Part shown: positions 10,450 through 21,084 of the stretch, piece by piece | Numbering within the stretch: the first letter of the stretch is position 1 | How the letters are laid out: every line of letters begins with the position of its first letter | DNA from: Pachypanchax playfairii | Taxonomy: Eukaryota > Chordata > Actinopteri > Cyprinodontiformes > Aplocheilidae | NCBI GenBank assembly: GCA_006937955.1 | Contig: SSNP01000196.1 | Span: 316,773 to 380,772, forward strand | Length of the DNA: 64,000 nucleotides | Reading direction: 5' to 3' | Notes under the pieces: generated by a model | Seen by the model: only the letters and a program-made list of their open reading frames with translations | What the model was told of the DNA's origin: nothing | The model's database searches: none | Program-made: the position numbers and the translations under genes

Positions 10450-11405
10450 ATCAGAAGTAGGGGTGTTGATACAACTGATATCAACATCATGTTAGGTCTT
10501 GGGGTGTTTGATTATAATTTATGGGAGTATTGTTTTCTTGTAGCGGTTGTTCCAGTTTATCTGTGATTTTGTGTTTGGTTTTCCTTTCCACTAATAACTC
10601 TGTTCTGTGTAGTCATGTCTCGTGTTCTTGTTAGGCTTTTATGTTTGGTCTTGCCCCACTTCCTGTCGTGCTTTTATTTTGATATCCTTTTACTCTCTGT
10701 TTCCCTTGTGTCTCTCACCAGCTTGATCTATCTGTCTCCTCAGCTGTGTCCTGTTATGTCTCGTTAGCCCTTTGTGTTCAGTTGGTATAAAGGCTGCACT
10801 TTTAGTTTCCTCCCTTGTCTGGTGCTCGTCAAAGCTTCCCCGTTTTTCTCATCTTTTGGATTTGACCTCCTCTTTTGCTCCCAGCTCCCACAGTAGGTTT
10901 ATTTTCTCCTCGTTTGCTGCCCCGTCAGCCTGTTTACTTTATTATTATTATTATTATTAAAGTGTTTAACTCAGCTCCTGGCTCCTGTCTCCTGCGGCGA
11001 CTCCTCCTGGTTCCGAGGACGTCGCCGTCCGCCAAGGTCCTCCAACACTTCCTCCAGGGTCCGAGGACGTCGCCATCCGTGACGGTCCTCCAATGCCACG
11101 GTCCGAGGACGACGCCGTCCGCGACGGTCACCAGCGCCTCCTCCTGGTTTCGAGGACGACGCCGTCCGCGACGGTCACCAGCGCCTCCTCCTGGTTTCGA
11201 GGACGTCGACGTCCGCGACGGTCCTCCAGCGCCTTCTCCTGGTTTCGAGGACGTCGCCGTCTGCGACGGTCCTCCAGCGCCACCTTCCAGACCTCCTAGA
11301 CCGCCTAGACCACCCAGACCTTCACCATCCGGCATCAGCGGTCGTCTTCCCGCCTCAGACTTTCTGTGCCTCGGGCGCATGATTCAGGCGCAGATAGGAT
11401 TTTAA
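10450..11405 (+). repeat. LTR-like leader plus 48-bp coding minisatellite
   Basis: A T-rich, LTR-like stretch has a TATAAA box near 10788 and a (TTA)n tract at 10940-10959. From about 11000 to 11290 it passes into a tandem array of a 48-bp unit that encodes PPGFEDVAVRDGPPAP-type 16-residue repeats in one frame; indels put parts of the array in other frames. The array ends in a Pro/Arg-rich tail with a stop at 11403-11405. The same peptide unit occurs in the non-autonomous LTR element at 46536-48172, so I read this as a relative of that element. No gag or pol domain is seen. Confidence 0.55.
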
Positions 11406-12289
11406 GACTGGGGGGGACCCAGCTGTCTCCCAGTCAAAAAAATTTTCTTTATAGTTAGGATTCTTTCGGAGAAGATTAATGCTGGGATTTTTTTTTTTTT
11501 TTTTAAATGTCAGAATGCTAGGCTACTCAACTTTACAACGTTTAAAATGAGATTATCTGCCACATTTGGGAAAGGCAACAGGTGTGCAGAATACGAGTAG
11601 GACCTACTTACATTGTTAGTATTTTTAAAAAACGGTGTTATTGTTTTTTGGTTTTTCATTTTGTGCCTCACTCGACTTGAAATCTCCCGCTGCTCTAAGG
11701 TAGTAGAGCAGAGATAACCGCGACAGGCGCAGGTGGCGATTTCTCCGTAGGACCCTTGTGGTATGTTCAATTGAATGGCGTGTGTGGCGGAAGTTTGAGT
11801 TCGGATCAACATATAATGCCATGGTAAAATGATTTGGACTTTGCAGCCTTTCAGATGCGCAACTAAGCTTGCTAGTGTTTACCAGTACATAAGCAGCAGG
11901 TACCATATGGGAAGATTAATCCAACTTCCGAGTAAGAGATCGGACTTCATGGCAAAAGATTCTTACTTGAATTCTGGAAATTCCAACTTTTCTGTATAAC
12001 AGAAATGCACCGTTGGCTGATTAGCACAGGCGCCGGGCTTTTGATGCGCGCTGCGATAGTATTCTGTATTACTTGTGGTGTTTGTCGTCCGTGCTGTCTG
12101 TAAAAGTGGGGGGGACCGATCAGTCTCACTATGAATCTGAGGGTGACACGTCCCATCCGTCCCCAGTGCCATCTGCGCCCTTGGATTCAGGCCTTGAACT
12201 TTTGTTGCTGCCTAGGGTTTTTTTTTGTTGTTTCCCTCCTTCCTGGCCTCCTGCCTCCCGCCCATACTTTTCTGAGAGAGCTGAAATAG
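11406..12289. other. unassigned
   Basis: There is no credible gene. Two short G-rich tracts (11411-11420 and 12108-12117) lie near poly(T) runs. An open frame at 11625-11906 (minus) and others resemble nothing I know. It could be degraded repeat. Confidence 0.25.
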
Positions 12290-12911
12290 TTTAAAAAGTT
12301 GAAAAAGCTGAAAGATTTGAATGTATTACAATGGAGCTAAAAGGGTTCACAAACTTAATTACTTTTTAAAGTTGAAGTTATAACAATATGTAAAGGTGTA
12401 GTTTAAAAGTTGACGAGAGCTGATCTCAATGCACAGGAGGGGTTGTAATTAATGAGCAGTTACGAAGAGAGATACGAAGGAGCCAGATTATGAAGGGATT
12501 TGTATAAACAAAGAGTAGGATTTTAAATTGAATACAGTGTGAAATTGGAAGCAAATGTAGTTCTGCCAAAACTGGAGTGATGTGAGATCGCCTGTCTGTG
12601 GGGTGAAAAAATGTGCTGCTGCATTCTGGACTTTATGCAGGCAGTCAAGTGAGGACTCGTTAACTACCATAGAGGACAGAATTTGCATAATCAAGTATAG
12701 ATGTGATGAATGCATGGATGGCTGATTCCAGGTGTGTCCTTTTGAGAATGGGTTGGCCGAGAATGGCCGGATAATACAACGGAGTTGAAAGAAACAGGAC
12801 TTGATTGTGGTATAAACTTGAGGCAGCATGGACAAGTCAGAATCAAGTTTAACACCCAAACTGGTTACACAGGACTTGAGATTAATAAAAAAAGATGAAA
12901 GATCTGAGATT
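12290..12911 (-). pseudogene. LINE reverse-transcriptase C-terminus (3' half of an interrupted LINE)
   Basis: The minus strand encodes the C-terminal part of a non-LTR RT (SLGVKLDSDLSMLPQVYTTI, HKVQNAAAHFF) with a stop near 12488. It then runs into an A/T-rich 3' region resembling that at 38680-38830. The reading frame continues across the hAT insertion into 18657-19488, showing that the two blocks were one LINE. Rex1/L2-like by motif; the clade is not certain. Confidence 0.75.
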
Positions 12912-12958
12912 CAGTGGTGCCTGGCCAATAGAGGGGGCTAAGGCGCCGCCCTCCCTAT

Positions 12959-12989
<31 letters not shown>

Positions 12990-13197
12990 GTCATTTAGCA
13001 GACGCTTTTATCCAAAGCGACTTACATTGAGAGAACATACAAGCAAGAAATCAAAGAGAAGGAAACAATATAAGGAGGCGGACTGTTTGGAGTCCAGTTT
13101 AATTCCGACGCTGATACATCAAGTGTATCAATTTTTTTTTTTTTTTTGTAGAGATAAACTCCCAAATCGCTATCATAAATCATAAATCAATTCCACA

Positions 13198-14490
13198 TTA
13201 AGACTGAAAGTGTTCTTTAAAGAGGTGAGTCTTAAGTCTGCTCTTAAAAGTAGGTGCCGACTCTGAGGATCGGACTGAGTTTGGTAGGTCATTCCACAAT
13301 CGGGGGACAACAGAGGAGAAGAGTTTGGAATATGATCTCGTGCCACGTTGTAGTGGAAGCGCTAGGCGTCTTTCAGCGGCTGAGCGTAGCTGACACGTGG
13401 GAATGTAGGTTTGAATGAAGGAGTGAAGGTAAGTAGGAGCTGTGTGTGTTAGAGTCTGGTAAGCCAGAAGCAGTGCTTTGTATTTGATGCGTGCTGCAAC
13501 TGGAAGCCAGTGCAGAGAAATGAGCAGCGGTGTGACATGAGCCCTCTTGGGCTGGTTGAAGACCAGACGCGCTGCTGCGTTCTGAATCATCTGCAGAGGC
13601 TTAACCGAGGACGCCGGAAGACCGGCCAGCAAAGAGTTGCAGTAGTCGATGCGGGACAAGACCAGGGCCTGGACCAGAAGCTGTGTGGTGTGGTCTGTCA
13701 GGAAGGCTCTGATTTTCCTGATGTTGTAAAGAGCGAATCGACATGAGCGAGCTACGGAGTTAACCTGCTCCTTGAAGGACAGCTGTTTGTCCAGTATGAC
13801 ACCAAGGTTTCTGGCGGAGGTTTTGGGGAACAGCGTGATGGTGTCAAGCTGCACGCTTATCTGAGGAGGTAAGGAGTTACTGGCAGGACAGACAATGAGG
13901 TCAGTTTTGGACAGATTAAGCTGAAGGTGGCGATCCCTCATCCACGCCGAGATATCTGAGAGGCAGGCAGATATCCGCATTGAGATGGAGGTATCGTCTG
14001 GAGGGAAGGAGAGGAGGAGCTGAGTGTCGTCAGCGTAGCAATGGTAGGAGAAGCCATGGGAGCGAATGATCTCGCCTAATGAGGTGGTGTATAAAGAGAA
14101 GTGGAGAGGACCAAGGACCGAGCCCTGTGGGACACCCGTTGCCAGCTCATGCAGACTAGACATCTGTCCATGCCACGAGACTCTGAAAGATCTTTCCGCA
14201 AGGTACGAGGTGAACCATGAGAGGACCGGCCCCGAGATTCCAAGCTTAGATAGTGTCGAGAGGAGAATGAGGTGGTTGATGGTGTCGAAAGCAGCAGACA
14301 GGTCGAGGAGTACGAGTACTGAGGAGAGACCAGCCGATCTGGCAACCCGTAGTGACTCTGCAACTGAGAGAAGAGCGGTTTCAGTGGAATGGCCTCTCTT
14401 AAAGCCTGATTGATAGGGATCAAGTCGGTCATTGTCATGGAGGAACTGTGAGACTTGAGTGAAAACGGCTCGCTCTAGGATCTTGGACAT
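13198..14490 (-). pseudogene. L2-like LINE reverse transcriptase
   Basis: The 430-residue open frame has RT motifs in order: DPYQSGFKRGHSTETALL, LLDLSAAFDTINH, TGVPQGSVLGPL, the catalytic CYADDTQ box, LNLSKTD and LGVILD. After the C-terminal Cys-poor region it ends EHFQS just before the 3' tail. The upstream part of ORF2 is in other frames (14435-14698 and 14705-15444), with a stop at about 14703 and a frameshift near 14580. The RT domain itself is intact, but the gene as a whole is broken. RT copies the LINE RNA at nicked chromosomal DNA. The CYADDTQ box and 3' tail point to the L2 (Maui) group. Confidence 0.85.
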
Positions 14491-14704
14491 GAACGGTAGG
14501 AGCGAGACTGGCCGGTAGTTTCCTACCTGGGCCGGGTCGAGCGACGGTTTTTTCAGCAGCGGAGTGACAGTGGCTTGCTTGAAAACTGAAGGAAGAGTTT
14601 ATCATGTGGGTTATTGCAGGTTTGACGGCAGGAAGAATGCTCAGCAGGATATCTGTAGGAATCGGATCTAGAGGACACGTGGTTGGACTAGATTCCACTA
14701 TGAG

Positions 14705-15444
14705 TCAGGAGACTTCGTCCTCATTCAGTAAGCAGAAGGAGCAGAGTGATTGACCGGAGGAAGGATGGACCAGACTGGGATGGTCAGGCTCGGAAAACTG
14801 ATTTTTAATGGAGGCGATTTTGTCGGTAAAGTAGGTGGCGAACATGTCTGCAGTCAGCCCGGTGGGTGGCTGAGCAGGTGGAGGACGGAGAAGAGTATTG
14901 AATGTCTTTAACAGTTTTCCCATGTTAGGAGCATTTTGGATTTTGTTTTGGTAAAAAGCTATCTTGGTAGCGTTTAAGCAGGATGTGAAGCTAGAGAGCT
15001 TTTGCTGGTATTCGGACAAGTTAGAGAGATTTTTGGATTTGCGCCATTTCCTTTCAGCTGCTCTCAGACCAGCTCTGTGATCCCTCAGAGTGTCTGTGAG
15101 CCACGGACTAGGACACTGCCGGGCGGCCAGCTTTGACACACGAGGGCAGACTTCGTCCAGAGAAGAAGCTAATGAGGAGCAGAGCGTCTCTGTTGCCTCA
15201 TTTACAGGCAGAGTTGAGAGCACCGAGTGGGAAGGGAGGGAGGAGCAGACATGCTCCGATAGCTGCGAGGGACTGAGAGATTGAAGGTTTCTGCGGTAGG
15301 AGACAGTCTTTGCTTTTGCGTTAGGTACGTGAGGGATGGAAATGCTGAATTTAATCAGGAAGTGGTCTGAGAGGTGCAGCGGTGTGACTTGCACGTTACC
15401 TGCAATGCAGTTTCTGGTCAGTACCAGGTCCAGTGTGTTGCCAG
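14705..15444 (-). pseudogene. L2-like LINE endonuclease C-terminus and linker
   Basis: This minus-strand frame begins at the truncated end with NTLDLVLTR and holds the terminal endonuclease motif LSDHFLIKFSI, with the catalytic SDH triad end. The following about 190 residues are the linker to the RT. It stops at a TGA just short of SSPTTCPLDPIP, which continues in the next block. The N-terminal two thirds of the endonuclease are absent through 5' truncation. Confidence 0.75.
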
Positions 15445-15611
15445 CTATCAAAAACATGATGTGACAACATATAAGAAATATTTCTTTTTTTTTTAATTAA
15501 ATGTATTTAGAGTTAAAAACACTCATATGTATATTTATATAATTAGATTGTATAAATGATTTCTGAAAGACAGAAATTGCTTTGTAAAACATGATTTCCT
15601 CCTGCTTCTTC

Positions 15612-16539
15612 ACTGATGTGCGGATTGATACTAACAGATCGATACCTCCGATTCCAGCTTTTTATGTTTTGAAATCGATTATCTTATTAAAATATCAATA
15701 TTTTAGTCATTTTAAGTCAATATGTAGTTTGTCATTAACTGGAAAAATGTATAAATCATGCTTAGTTGGTCGGAACTACTTCTTCTTCCGCCTAGCAAAG
15801 TGCGTGACATTACAGTATAAAAGCAGAAGGACGCAGAGCGTCACTGCGTACCTGTTGCTGCAGTCCGCTTGCTGTCAGCTAGAATTAACACGATAGAACA
15901 AACACCGTCGTGTGGAGGAACTTTAGTGTCCCAAACAGCCTCGATGCAATACGTAATGTGTATGAAGACTGTCAGTCGTTCAACAGTAGCATGCTATGTG
16001 CTTTTACACAGGCAGGATCTGTGGAGGAAGTCTACTGGGTGTACTATCAAAATAAAAGCACAAACTTCCAGTCAAGTGTTACAGATGGTGTGTGGAATAT
16101 TAACTTTCCTTCTCCAAATGGATGCAGTAACTCAGTGTTCCTGCCCTTAACATTACTGAACCCACACGTGGAAACACTATAAACATGAAATATTTAAAAA
16201 TAAATCATTAGACAGAATATGAAGATGTCATGATCAGAGAAAGGAGAGGAAGGATCAGACTGCAAGAGTGAAACCCTTCAAGGATCCAGGTAGGACAGAA
16301 TGTGGAGTTGTTGAAACTTTTTGCACCATTTTATAATTGGTGAAAGTGATTTAAATCATTCGGTATAAAGGTATTTATTTGTTGTAGTCAAATGAGAACA
16401 GCCACTTGAATAAACTAATTTGAAAATGTAATTTTCCAAAACGAAGACTTTTTTTGCAAAGTATCGGTATCGCTGATATTGGTCTGAAATTTACTTGGTA
16501 TCTTATCGGAAAGAAAATTTGTGGTATCGCACATCACTA
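15612..16539. mobile_element. second hAT-like element with an unidentified ORF
   Basis: The segment is absent from hAT copy A2 at the same place. Its ends are similar inverted sequences (CTGATGTGCGGATTGATAC and, inverted, TAGTGATGTGCGATACCAC). About 10 bases of the host element are missing at the junction, so no clean duplication remains. Inside, a plus-strand frame of 90 codons (15910-16182, MWRNFSVPNSLDAIRNVYED) matches nothing I know. Confidence 0.5.
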
Positions 16540-17267
16540 CTAGTTCAGCTCTGGGGCGCTGGAGAAAGCGCCCTAAAGAGAGCCAATAGCAGATCTGCAT
16601 TGCCAAACAGAAGAACTTATTTAGCCAATAAACGCTGAGAAAATAACTTCACGAAGGGCAATTTCTGAAGCGCCCCAAACCACATTGAAGTACCGCGAGA
16701 TTATCTGCTATCAAACAGCCGTTAAATGAGAAAGGAAAGCAGTCCGTGAGAGGCTTCACTCGGAGCTAGCTCGATGTAGCTATGCTAGCTCGGTTTGTTT
16801 AAAACAAGCGGCACTGATCCTGGATGGTTACAGGAGTTAAGAGGGATATGAAAAATCTGTCCGAAAAATAAAGAAGAGAACACCAGGAGACACATGGATG
16901 ATGAAAGTAAGAACAATGTTTTCTTTTTGTTTTCTGGTAGAATAAAACTAAACAGAAACTTGCGAAACCCAGTTATAGATCATGTAAAGAAAAAAAAATT
17001 ATTTGGAAGTTTCAAATTATGACTAGTACATCGGTGTAACTTTATTATAATGAAAAACTGTTTTTCAAGTGTGTGACACCATCCTGCTGCACATTGAGGA
17101 GTGTTTTGTCTTCACTCAGCATCTCGTCAGTGTGACCTGCTGCATGAAGAACTGTTTCCACAGCACAGTGGGAGGTTTCCTGAGACACGCTGGACAAAAC
17201 TTTGGAGTTTTATCCAGTGCTGGACAAATAAAACCATCAAACATATTTAATGTTTATATTATATTAA

Positions 17268-18403
17268 AGGGGTTATGACATCAAAATGCACTTTTTTGAG
17301 TTTTTTGGGGTATATCATGATGTGTTGTGCACTGATGAGGCCGTGTGAACGTCCAAAGCGAGTATCAAAGTTCCTGTTTGTGGGTGGTCCGCTTTGTTTC
17401 ATATTTAAAAAACGGTTGAATCGGAAAACACCATTTTTTCCGACGTGGCATTTCATCCTACGTATTTCATAGCGTCCAATAAAAGTGCACAGTGAAGTAA
17501 ACAGTCAAACCCCCCACCCCCCCACCCCCAGCCCATACACCAGTAGCTGCATTGCGCTAGCTTGTGCTGCTGCTCTTGAGAAGAGATGGCTACGCAAACG
17601 GGGACCTGTTGTGTCCAAGGATGCTCAACCCATGCTGGAAGTTTACACTCACTCCCGAAGGATGAAAAAACAAGAGAAGAGTGGCTGAAGTTCATTTATG
17701 GAGAAGTGCCACGCAGTTATAACCTCAATTTGAAAATATGTTCAGCTCACTTCCCGGAGGACTGCTTCCATAACTTGGGTGAATTCAAGTTGGGATTGTC
17801 AAAGAAACTGATTTTAATTAAAAATTCTTTACCAACCCTGAAGGAGGCGACCACATCGTCAATACCTGTAAGTTTATTTATTTAATAAAATGCTGCCTTG
17901 CCTGATAAACGTTTGTTTGTGGTCTGAAGAGTTCATGATGCTAGCATGTGATAGCCGCTCTAGCAACAATGTCCGTGAGTAACAGGTTTATCATACCATA
18001 TTGTGAATCTATTTTCATTGATAACATCTGACAGCACTGTTTATTCGCTCATGTGATTAGTTGAATTTTATGTGTTCACCCCTCCGTCTTCCTCAGAAGA
18101 CCTTTCAGGCTCGAACATATACAGTTGTAAACGTCCACTCGCCATGTTACTGGACTGTTGACGGAGCCGTGAAGAAAGGCTTGCTGCGGGCAATGGTTGC
18201 AGCCAATCAGAGCGAAGTCAGCCAGGGAGACCCACATATCATTAATGAAAGGAACCGTGTTGCTGAGAAGAGGATTCTGACCTGCCCGTACACCCCCGCC
18301 GTGTTAGTTTTTTAATCAAATTCTTTTGTGAGTTGACATATGCGGGCATATCTACTACATGAAATAGCTTTACGCCAGTTTAAACAGTGATGTCATCACA
18401 CCA
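17268..18403 (+). mobile_element. TTAA element carrying a THAP exon
   Basis: The 1136-bp insertion is missing from hAT copy A2. It is flanked by TTAA at 17264-17267 and 18404-18407. The termini are AGGGGTTATGACATCA and, inverted, TGGTGTGATGACATCA. It holds a THAP-domain exon at 17586-17867 and no catalytic transposase domain, so it looks like a non-autonomous relative of a Kolobok-like element. Confidence 0.7.
17586..17867 (+). CDS. THAP-domain exon of a TTAA element
   Basis: An ATG at 17586 opens a frame with a nearly complete THAP zinc finger. CCVQGC gives the first Cys pair, then LHSLPKDEKTREEWLKFI, ICSAHFPEDCF gives the Cys and His pair, and SLPTLK matches the AVPTIF-type end. The exon ends at a strong splice donor (GTAAGT at 17868) after SIP. 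In Kolobok transposases a THAP domain binds the transposon ends. No downstream transposase exon follows inside this element, so the protein is probably incomplete. A host THAP gene is less likely because the exon lies within a TTAA-flanked insertion. Confidence 0.75.
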
Positions 18404-18656
18404 TTAAATATTACTTAAAATACAACATGTAATGTTAATACACAAAACTTCTGTTTGGCTGACTAGATTAACATGTTCTGGTGATTTTTGTTTTTATTTT
18501 ACAATTGAATAAAGTCTTTGTAAGATATTTAACTGAAGTTGAAAATGTTTTTTCTATACAGGGTTTACATTAACTCATCTTTACAAATGTTCTATTGACC
18601 GTCAATTAATTGGATTTACGAAGCCCCACCCAAAAATATTTCACCATCCTCCACTG

Positions 18657-19488
18657 CTGGGATTGGAGAGGCATGTTTTTTATAGAAGTGAAGAGAATAG
18701 CTTCTGTTTTACTATCATTCAAAGGTGGAAAATTGGAAGTCAGACAAGTTTTCACCTCTGATAGACAATCCAAAATGGAAAATTAGATTTGACATTCATC
18801 AGCATAGATATGATAATTGATCTTGTGCTTCTTCAGAACGTAACCTAATGAGAGAAGATAAATGGTAAAAAGAAGGGGTCCCAGTATTGAACTCTGGGGT
18901 CCACCCCAAGTGAGCGGTACTGATGAAGAAGAGAAATCTATACAGACAATGAAACTCCTGTCTGTCAGATAATGAAACCACTCCAGCACTACACCTTTAA
19001 GACCAACCAAGGAATCCAAGTGCTCAATCAGGATTGAATGATGAACAGTGTTGAATGCTGCTGAGAGGCCAAGAAGCAGAAGAAGATGCCAGCCTAAATC
19101 ATTAGCTGGTAAAATGTCACTTAGAACACGAATGTGTGCAGATTCAGTATTATACAGACTGGAAATGATCTAACATGTTTATCCAAGAGCTGCATTAACA
19201 ACTTCCTCCATGACTTTGAAATTAAAGGTAATTTAGAAATTGGATGAAAAATTGAGAAGTTGTTGCTGTCTAAGCCTGGTTTCTTTAACAGTGGTTGGAT
19301 GACAGCATGTTTGAAAAATGAGGGAAGAACACCTGAGACAGTACTAGTATGAATGATGCTGTGAATAACTGGACCAATTACAGGGAAAACCTCAACTAGC
19401 AATTTCGGAGGGGTGAGGTCCTCGGGAGAGAGCCTGAGGGTTTCATACCTAGAACTATTTTCTGTAAATCCAAGAGAGAGATGTCATT
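18657..19488 (-). pseudogene. LINE reverse transcriptase (5' half of an interrupted LINE)
   Basis: Minus-strand fragments show RT motifs: TPPKLLVEVFPVIGPVIHS and HAVIQPLLKKPGLD (about 19280-19410), LTWGGPQSSILGPLLFTIYL, and YHIYADECQI as the catalytic box (18783-19019). Then comes SEVKTCLTSNFPPLNDSKTE up to the hAT junction at 18664. Several frames are used and 'YADEC' departs from the usual YADDT, so it is dead. It continues in 12290-12911. The upper end abuts the truncated Tc1 at 19489. Confidence 0.75.
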
Positions 19489-20219
19489 TAACAAAGGCTA
19501 CCATCAGTAACACACTACGCCACCAGGGACTCAAATCCTGCAGTGCCAGACGTGTCCCCCTGCTGAAGCCAGGACACGTCCAGGCCCGTCTGCGGTTTGC
19601 TAGAGAGCATTTGGATGATCCAGAAGAGGATTGGGAGAACATCATATGGTCAGATGAAACCAAAATAGAACTTTTTGGTAGAAACTCAACTTGTCGTGTT
19701 TGGAGGGGAAAGAATGCTGAGTTGGATCCAAAGAACACCATACCTACTGTAAAGCATGGGGGTGGAAACATCATGCTTTGGGGCTGTTTTTCTGCAAGGG
19801 GACCAGGACGACTGATCCGTGTAAAGGAAAGAATGAATGGGGCCATGTATCGTAAGATTTTGAGTGAAAACCTCCTTCCATCAGCAAGGGCATTGAAAAT
19901 GAGACGTGGCTGGGTCTTTCAGCATGACAATGATCCCAAACACACCGCCCGGGCAACGAAGGAGTGGCTTCGTAAGAAGCATTTCAAGGTCCTGGAGTGG
20001 CCTAGCCAGTCTCCAGATCTCAACCCCATAGAAAATCTCTGGAGGGAGTTGAAAGTCCGTGTTGCCCAGCGTCAGCCCCAAAACATCACTGCTCTAGAGG
20101 AGATCTGCATGGAGGAATGGGCCAAAATACCAGCAACAGTGTGTGAAAACCTTGTGAAGACTTACAGAAAACGTTTGACCTCTGTCATTGCCAACAAAGG
20201 CTATATAACAAAGTATTGA
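19413..20219 (+). pseudogene. Tc1 transposase, N-terminally truncated
   Basis: This open frame of 268 residues fuses about 25 residues of unrelated LINE-derived sequence to Tc1 transposase from TKATISNTL onward. The three catalytic residues of the DDE_3 domain remain (SDET, QHDNDPKHT, PIENLW). The paired DNA-binding part is missing, so specific end binding should be lost. It differs from copy 1 by R109H. Confidence 0.9.
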
Positions 20220-20435
20220 GATTAACTTTTGTTATTGACCAAATACTTATTTTCCACCATAATTTGCAAATAAATTCTTTAAAAATCAGACAATGTGATT
20301 TTCTGGATTTTTTTTCCTCATTTTGTCTCTCATAGTTGAGGTATACCTATGATGAAAATTACAGGCCTCTCTGATCTTTTTAAGTGGGAGAACCTACACA
20401 ATTGGTGGCTGACTAAATACTTTTTTGCCCCACTG
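19489..20435 (+). mobile_element. Tc1 copy 2, 5'-truncated
   Basis: Near identity to the complete Tc1 copies starts at the codons for transposase residue 99 and runs through the right inverted repeat to CACTG at 20435, followed by TA. The left inverted repeat and the first about 98 codons are gone, so it cannot be mobilised through two ends. Confidence 0.95.
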
Positions 20436-20643
20436 TATATATAGAATGAGAGTAAAAATGTCTTCCAAAGTCATTTCATTGTACTTGTACTCTGTACTTT
20501 GTATAATGACAATAAATCTCATTCTGATTCTTACAAGCTATAATAATCTTGGAACCCCCTATATACTCACAAATATAAACCACACAAAATCAATAAATAC
20601 ACTTTAAATGAGCAATTTTAAACTCATATTTCTTTTTTTGCAG
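20436..20643. other. intron end before grxcr2 exon 2
   Basis: The short AT-rich stretch has a LINE-tail-like motif (ATGACAATAAATCTCATTCTG) and a polypyrimidine tract ending in TTTTTTTGCAG at 20643, the acceptor for exon 2. Confidence 0.6.
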
Positions 20644-20871
20644 TCCTCAGTGTTGGATTTTGGCAAAATAATCATCTATACCAGCAACCTGCGCATCATA
20701 AGAACACCTCCAAGGAAGCCTGAAATATTGCATCAACACTCAGTGCCTCCAGTGGACTTGGCAGGATATCCAAAGGCTAAGGACAGGGGGAGTAGGAAGA
20801 AGGCTAAAGCTCTTAACGTACAAGAGGAGGTGAAAAAGGAGGAAAAACAGATCAGTGACACAGATACTAGG
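20644..20871 (+). CDS. grxcr2: grxcr2 exon 2
   Basis: The 76-codon exon is bounded by TTTTTTTGCAG and GGTAATG, both phase 0. It starts SSVLDFGKIIIYTSNLRIIRTP, which closely matches the conserved core of vertebrate GRXCR2 (IDFGKIIIYT..LKIIRTP). This is a vestigial glutaredoxin-like strand region lacking the CxxC redox pair. The rest is basic and variable (PKAKDRGSRKKAKALN), then acidic. GRXCR2 is a cytoplasmic protein of the stereocilia base in hair cells and is needed for normal bundle morphology. The exon joins in frame to 26281-26454. Exon 1, with the conserved KVRFKIS-type start, is not found in this window. GRXCR1 is the alternative, but the FGKIIIYT spelling and short final exon fit GRXCR2 better. 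Confidence 0.88.
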
Positions 20872-21084
20872 GTAATGATTCATGAGTAAATTATTCTTTG
20901 TGGTTTTCATCAGCTACTTTTTTTCTTAATATTTTCACTCAAATGCCACTTTTTACTCCTCTCTTCTTTATTCTTTAGTTGGTCAGTATTTTTTTTCAAT
21001 AATCAACTCATCGGTCCTGCGCCACCTTTGTGGCTTTAGCCTGCGAAAAGTGCTTCATAAATAAAGTTTATTATTAGGGATTGC

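Larger units (their letters stand above)
12961..15444 (-). mobile_element. L2-like LINE, 5'-truncated
   Basis: The element lies on the minus strand and ends at its 3' side in a CTA microsatellite (12961-12989), next to the conserved 3' tail TTTAGCAGACGCTTTTATCC. It is flanked by CTATCA at 12955-12960 and 15445-15450, a probable target duplication, since the uninterrupted hAT copy has one such site at this point. It carries the end of the endonuclease, a linker and a nearly complete RT. Confidence 0.85.
12912..18656. mobile_element. hAT element copy A1, heavily invaded
   Basis: The left end is CAGTGGTGCCTGG and the right end is CCATCCTCCACTG, degenerate inverted repeats shared with copy A2 at 28223-29547. 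The flanks are CTGAGATT (12904-12911) and CTGGGATT (18657-18664), an 8-bp duplication with one mismatch. Element sequence shared with A2 is seen at 12912-12960, 15445-15611, about 16540-17231 and about 18620-18656. The rest is later insertions: an L2 LINE, a second hAT-like element and a THAP-exon TTAA element. I recognise no hAT transposase in it. Confidence 0.8.

Noticed and set aside
13510..14413. plus-strand frames over the L2 RT
   Set aside because: Antisense shadows of the clear reverse transcriptase on the minus strand.
17586..17867. host THAP gene exon
   Set aside because: The exon is inside a TTAA-bounded segment missing from the sister hAT copy, so it arrived with a transposon.
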